7,225 bases of DNA, taken from positions 1 to 7,225 of the forward strand of contig JAJYCH010000239.1 of assembly GCA_021778575.1 (NCBI GenBank), read 5' to 3'. This DNA is from Planctomycetota bacterium (GTDB taxonomy: Bacteria > Planctomycetota > Planctomycetia > Isosphaerales > Isosphaeraceae). Below the pieces are notes generated by a model. That model was not told the DNA's origin. It searched no databases and saw only the letters and a program-made list of their open reading frames with translations. Below are positions 5,398-7,225 of this stretch, piece by piece. Made by a program: the position numbers and the translations under genes. Numbering within the stretch: the stretch's first letter is position 1; each line of letters begins with the position of its first letter.

Positions 5398-6219
5398 ATG
5401 GGTGAGGGTGACCCTGGCTCCTTGTACACCGAGCGGATGCTGCCCGAACAAGCGCATCCTCGTACGTTCTGGGAGCACGTCGGCCGCTATCGGTTCGCCC
5501 GCGATTTCGTTCGGGGACAGCGGACGCTCGACATCGCCTGTGGCGAAGGGTACGGTGCGGCCGCCCTGGCGAAGGCTGGAGCTTCGGCCGTCATCGGCGT
5601 CGACATCGCCCCCGAGACCTGTGAGCAAGCCCGCCTCAAGTACGGCCTCGACGCCCGGGTTGGCGACGCGCAAGCAATCCCCCTGCCCGACCACTCGGTC
5701 GACCGGGTGATCTCGTTCGAGACGATCGAGCACGTCGACAACCCCGCCGGGTTCGTCGACGAGGTGGTCCGGGTTCTCGGACCGGACGGGATCTTTATCG
5801 TCTCGACCCCGAACCGGCCGGTCTACAGCCCCGACGGGACGAGCAACCCGTACCACCTGGTCGAGCTGGACGAGCCCGAGTTCGTCGAGCTGCTCCGGTC
5901 GCGGTTCGCGAGCGTCAAGCTCTACTCGCAGTTCCCACGCTCGGCCCCGTGGTGGAGCTTGCGATCGTTCGCGGCCGAGAAATCCCCCTGGCTCAAGATC
6001 AAGGGGTTCTGGCGGCTCTCCACCGGGATCTGTCCCGAACTCCGGCCGGAACTGGGACAGGAAGAACGATCGAGGGTCGTCGATCGGATTCTCGAAAACA
6101 CCAGCTTCCCCGCCACACTGTTTAACCCTTACGTGGTCCGGCCCCGTCGGCCAGGAAGCGGCGAGCAACCGTACATCCTGATCGCCGTGGCGTCGGAGCC
6201 TCGACCGATCAAGACGTGA
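5398..6219 (+). CDS. Class I SAM-dependent methyltransferase
   Basis: The 273-aa product shows the Rossmann-type methyltransferase core. Motif I is LDIACGEGYG (44-53), which binds S-adenosylmethionine. GVDIAPE (67-73) supplies the acidic residue for the SAM ribose (Asp69). GDAQAIPLPDHSVDRVISFETIEHV (89-113) covers the adenine-contact Asp90 and the motif IV region. GIFIVSTPNRPVYSP (131-145) is the post-core strand. This pattern, especially 'STPNR' followed by 'NPYHLVEL', is that of Methyltransf_11/25-like enzymes often found in surface-glycan gene sets, but no glycosyltransferase is visible here, so the acceptor is unknown. The C-terminal 100 residues (about 175-273) are a less conserved, Trp/Arg-rich extension. 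The start is supported by GGAG at 5386-5389, 8 nt before the ATG. The gene diverges from the RHH-dehydrogenase unit and converges with metG. No signal peptide is seen, so it is probably cytoplasmic. Confidence 0.88.
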   Translation: MGEGDPGSLYTERMLPEQAHPRTFWEHVGRYRFARDFVRGQRTLDIACGEGYGAAALAKAGASAVIGVDIAPETCEQARLKYGLDARVGDAQAIPLPDHSVDRVISFETIEHVDNPAGFVDEVVRVLGPDGIFIVSTPNRPVYSPDGTSNPYHLVELDEPEFVELLRSRFASVKLYSQFPRSAPWWSLRSFAAEKSPWLKIKGFWRLSTGICPELRPELGQEERSRVVDRILENTSFPATLFNPYVVRPRRPGSGEQPYILIAVASEPRPIKT

Positions 6220-6250
6220 AGGTGACACCGAGGACCGGCACCACCTTCAC
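6216..6250. terminator. Inverted repeat between convergent methyltransferase and metG genes
   Basis: GTGAAGGTG (6216-6224) is the perfect 9-bp reverse complement of CACCTTCAC (6242-6250), with a 17-nt loop that can form a smaller CCG/CGG pairing. The left arm contains the methyltransferase TGA at 6217-6219; the right arm is 13 nt beyond the metG stop. Its symmetric position suits a bidirectional transcription-ending structure, though neither side has a T-run. Confidence 0.5.
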
Positions 6251-6263
6251 GGCTGACGGATCA

Positions 6264-7225
6264 TCAGGCTCCCGCTTTCAGGTCAATCTGCGGGAACAGC
6301 GGGGTCGGCTTACCGGCGACAAGCTCGGCCGTGACGTGCCAGTCGGGACCGGTGGGGCGAGTCACGGCGTCGTTGTAGGCGACCGATTCCCAGGGTTGAG
6401 CGTCCTGGAAGTTAAACGCCCCGTAGAACGTCGCGGCGGTCTGAGGCAGGAACGGCTTGATCAGGATCGCGATGACCCGGATCGCCTCGGCCAGGTTGAC
6501 AAGGACGATTTTGGTCGCCGCCAGGTCGGTCTTGGCCAGGCTGAACGGTTTGGTGGCCTCGATATAGCGCGCTGTGGCCTCGACCACATCGCCCCAGATT
6601 CGCTGAAGCGCGACGTTGTATTGAAACGTGCCGATCAGACCTTTCAACTCCTCGACGAGCGCTCCCAGGTCGAGCCCGGCCCGCCAGGCGGTCGTGTCGA
6701 TCTCGGCCGAACCGTCGAGCTTTCCCTCAAAGTACTTGACGCACATGGCCAGGGTCCGGCTGTAGCTGTTGCCCAGCTTGTTGGCCAGGCCCGCGTTGTA
6801 CGCCTCGGCGAAGCGTTCGAACGAGAACTCGCCGTCGCCGCCGAACGGACACTGGCTCATGAAATAGTAGCGGAACCCCTCGGCCGAGAACTTGTCGATG
6901 ATGTCCATCGGCTCGACGACGTTCCCGAGGCTCTTGCTGATCTTCTGAACCTCGCCGGTCCCTTCGTCCTTCCGATAAACAAATCCGTGGCCGAAAACTC
7001 GCTTCGGCAGCGGCAAGCCCGCCGACATCAGCATGGCCGGCCAGAGGGCGCAGTGGAACCGGGTGATATCCTTACCGATCACATGAACATCCGCCGGCCA
7101 GAGGGAGTTGAATCGAGCCTCGTCGGTCCCGTAGCCGATGGCCGTGATGTAGTTCAGCAAGGCGTCGAACCAGACGTAGATGGTCTGGTCGGGGTCGAAC
7201 GGGACGGGGATTCCCCAGGTGAACC
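6264..7225 (-). CDS. metG: Methionyl-tRNA synthetase, C-terminal part (5' end outside window)
   Basis: The frame is open to the right edge, giving 319 visible residues and a stop at 6266-6264, followed by a second in-frame TGA at 6263-6261. The enzyme charges tRNA(Met) with methionine in the cytoplasm. Visible signatures are YVWFDALLNYI after the connective-peptide region, HVIGKDITRFH, WPAMLMSAGLPLP, and the class I loop KISKS (6944-6930), a variant of KMSKS followed by LGNVV. The rest is the helical anticodon-binding domain. The protein ends at LFPQIDLKAGA with no C-terminal EMAP/Trbp111-like tRNA-binding domain, so it is the short form. The HIGH motif and zinc knuckle would be outside the window. 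One oddity: the usual Pro-Trp of the anticodon-binding helix region reads Pro-Phe (ATKPFSLAK). The family call is firm. Confidence 0.95.
   Translation of the reverse strand, partial: FTWGIPVPFDPDQTIYVWFDALLNYITAIGYGTDEARFNSLWPADVHVIGKDITRFHCALWPAMLMSAGLPLPKRVFGHGFVYRKDEGTGEVQKISKSLGNVVEPMDIIDKFSAEGFRYYFMSQCPFGGDGEFSFERFAEAYNAGLANKLGNSYSRTLAMCVKYFEGKLDGSAEIDTTAWRAGLDLGALVEELKGLIGTFQYNVALQRIWGDVVEATARYIEATKPFSLAKTDLAATKIVLVNLAEAIRVIAILIKPFLPQTAATFYGAFNFQDAQPWESVAYNDAVTRPTGPDWHVTAELVAGKPTPLFPQIDLKAGA

Noticed and set aside
5163..5429. Minus-strand 88-codon frame in the divergent spacer
   Set aside because: It overlaps the methyltransferase start, has no recognisable domain, and its composition looks like non-coding DNA.
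5320..6228. Minus-strand 302-codon frame opposite the methyltransferase
   Set aside because: The plus strand has clear methyltransferase motifs and a ribosome site; the minus frame is Arg/Pro/Gly-rich with no recognisable domain.

Overview
The window looks like chromosomal DNA of a high-GC planctomycete, probably of the Isosphaeraceae type. This rests on three things: the DUF1559 protein with its C-terminal H-X9-DG signature, a heme-bearing PD40 propeller protein of a kind common in that phylum, and short membrane proteins that open with an 'R-F-S-I-R-x-L-M' motif. No mobile element, CRISPR array, tRNA or rRNA is visible. The species assignment is inference.

Layout. (1) 1-606 (+) is the C-terminal part of a DUF1559 pseudopilin-like protein, followed by a strong GC-rich hairpin at 643-672. 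(2) 719-2647 (+) encodes a membrane-anchored propeller protein with one CXXCH heme c site near its C-terminus. An AT-rich, repeat-containing spacer follows, with a likely intrinsic terminator at 2662-2690. (3) 5087-2744 (-) is a compact four-gene unit read right to left: a 55-aa ribbon-helix-helix-like protein, an aldehyde dehydrogenase, and two tandem paralogous three-helix membrane proteins. The gaps are 17, 2 and 0 nt. (4) 5088-5397 is a divergent intergenic region with helically phased TCAAC repeats and a bulged hairpin. (5) 5398-6219 (+) is a class I SAM-dependent methyltransferase. (6) 6264-7225 (-) is the C-terminal portion of methionyl-tRNA synthetase, convergent with the methyltransferase across a 9-bp stem that contains the methyltransferase stop codon.

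How the genes may work together. Most of the window consists of independent housekeeping or cell-surface genes. The one coherent multi-gene unit is the minus-strand cluster. Its spacing implies co-transcription and translational coupling, with a putative DNA-binding regulator first, a soluble oxidoreductase second and two small membrane proteins last. The substrate of the dehydrogenase and the role of the membrane pair cannot be read from the sequence. This cluster and the heme-propeller protein are the two items most likely to repay further work. I see no clear evidence of a wholly new defence or mobile system.
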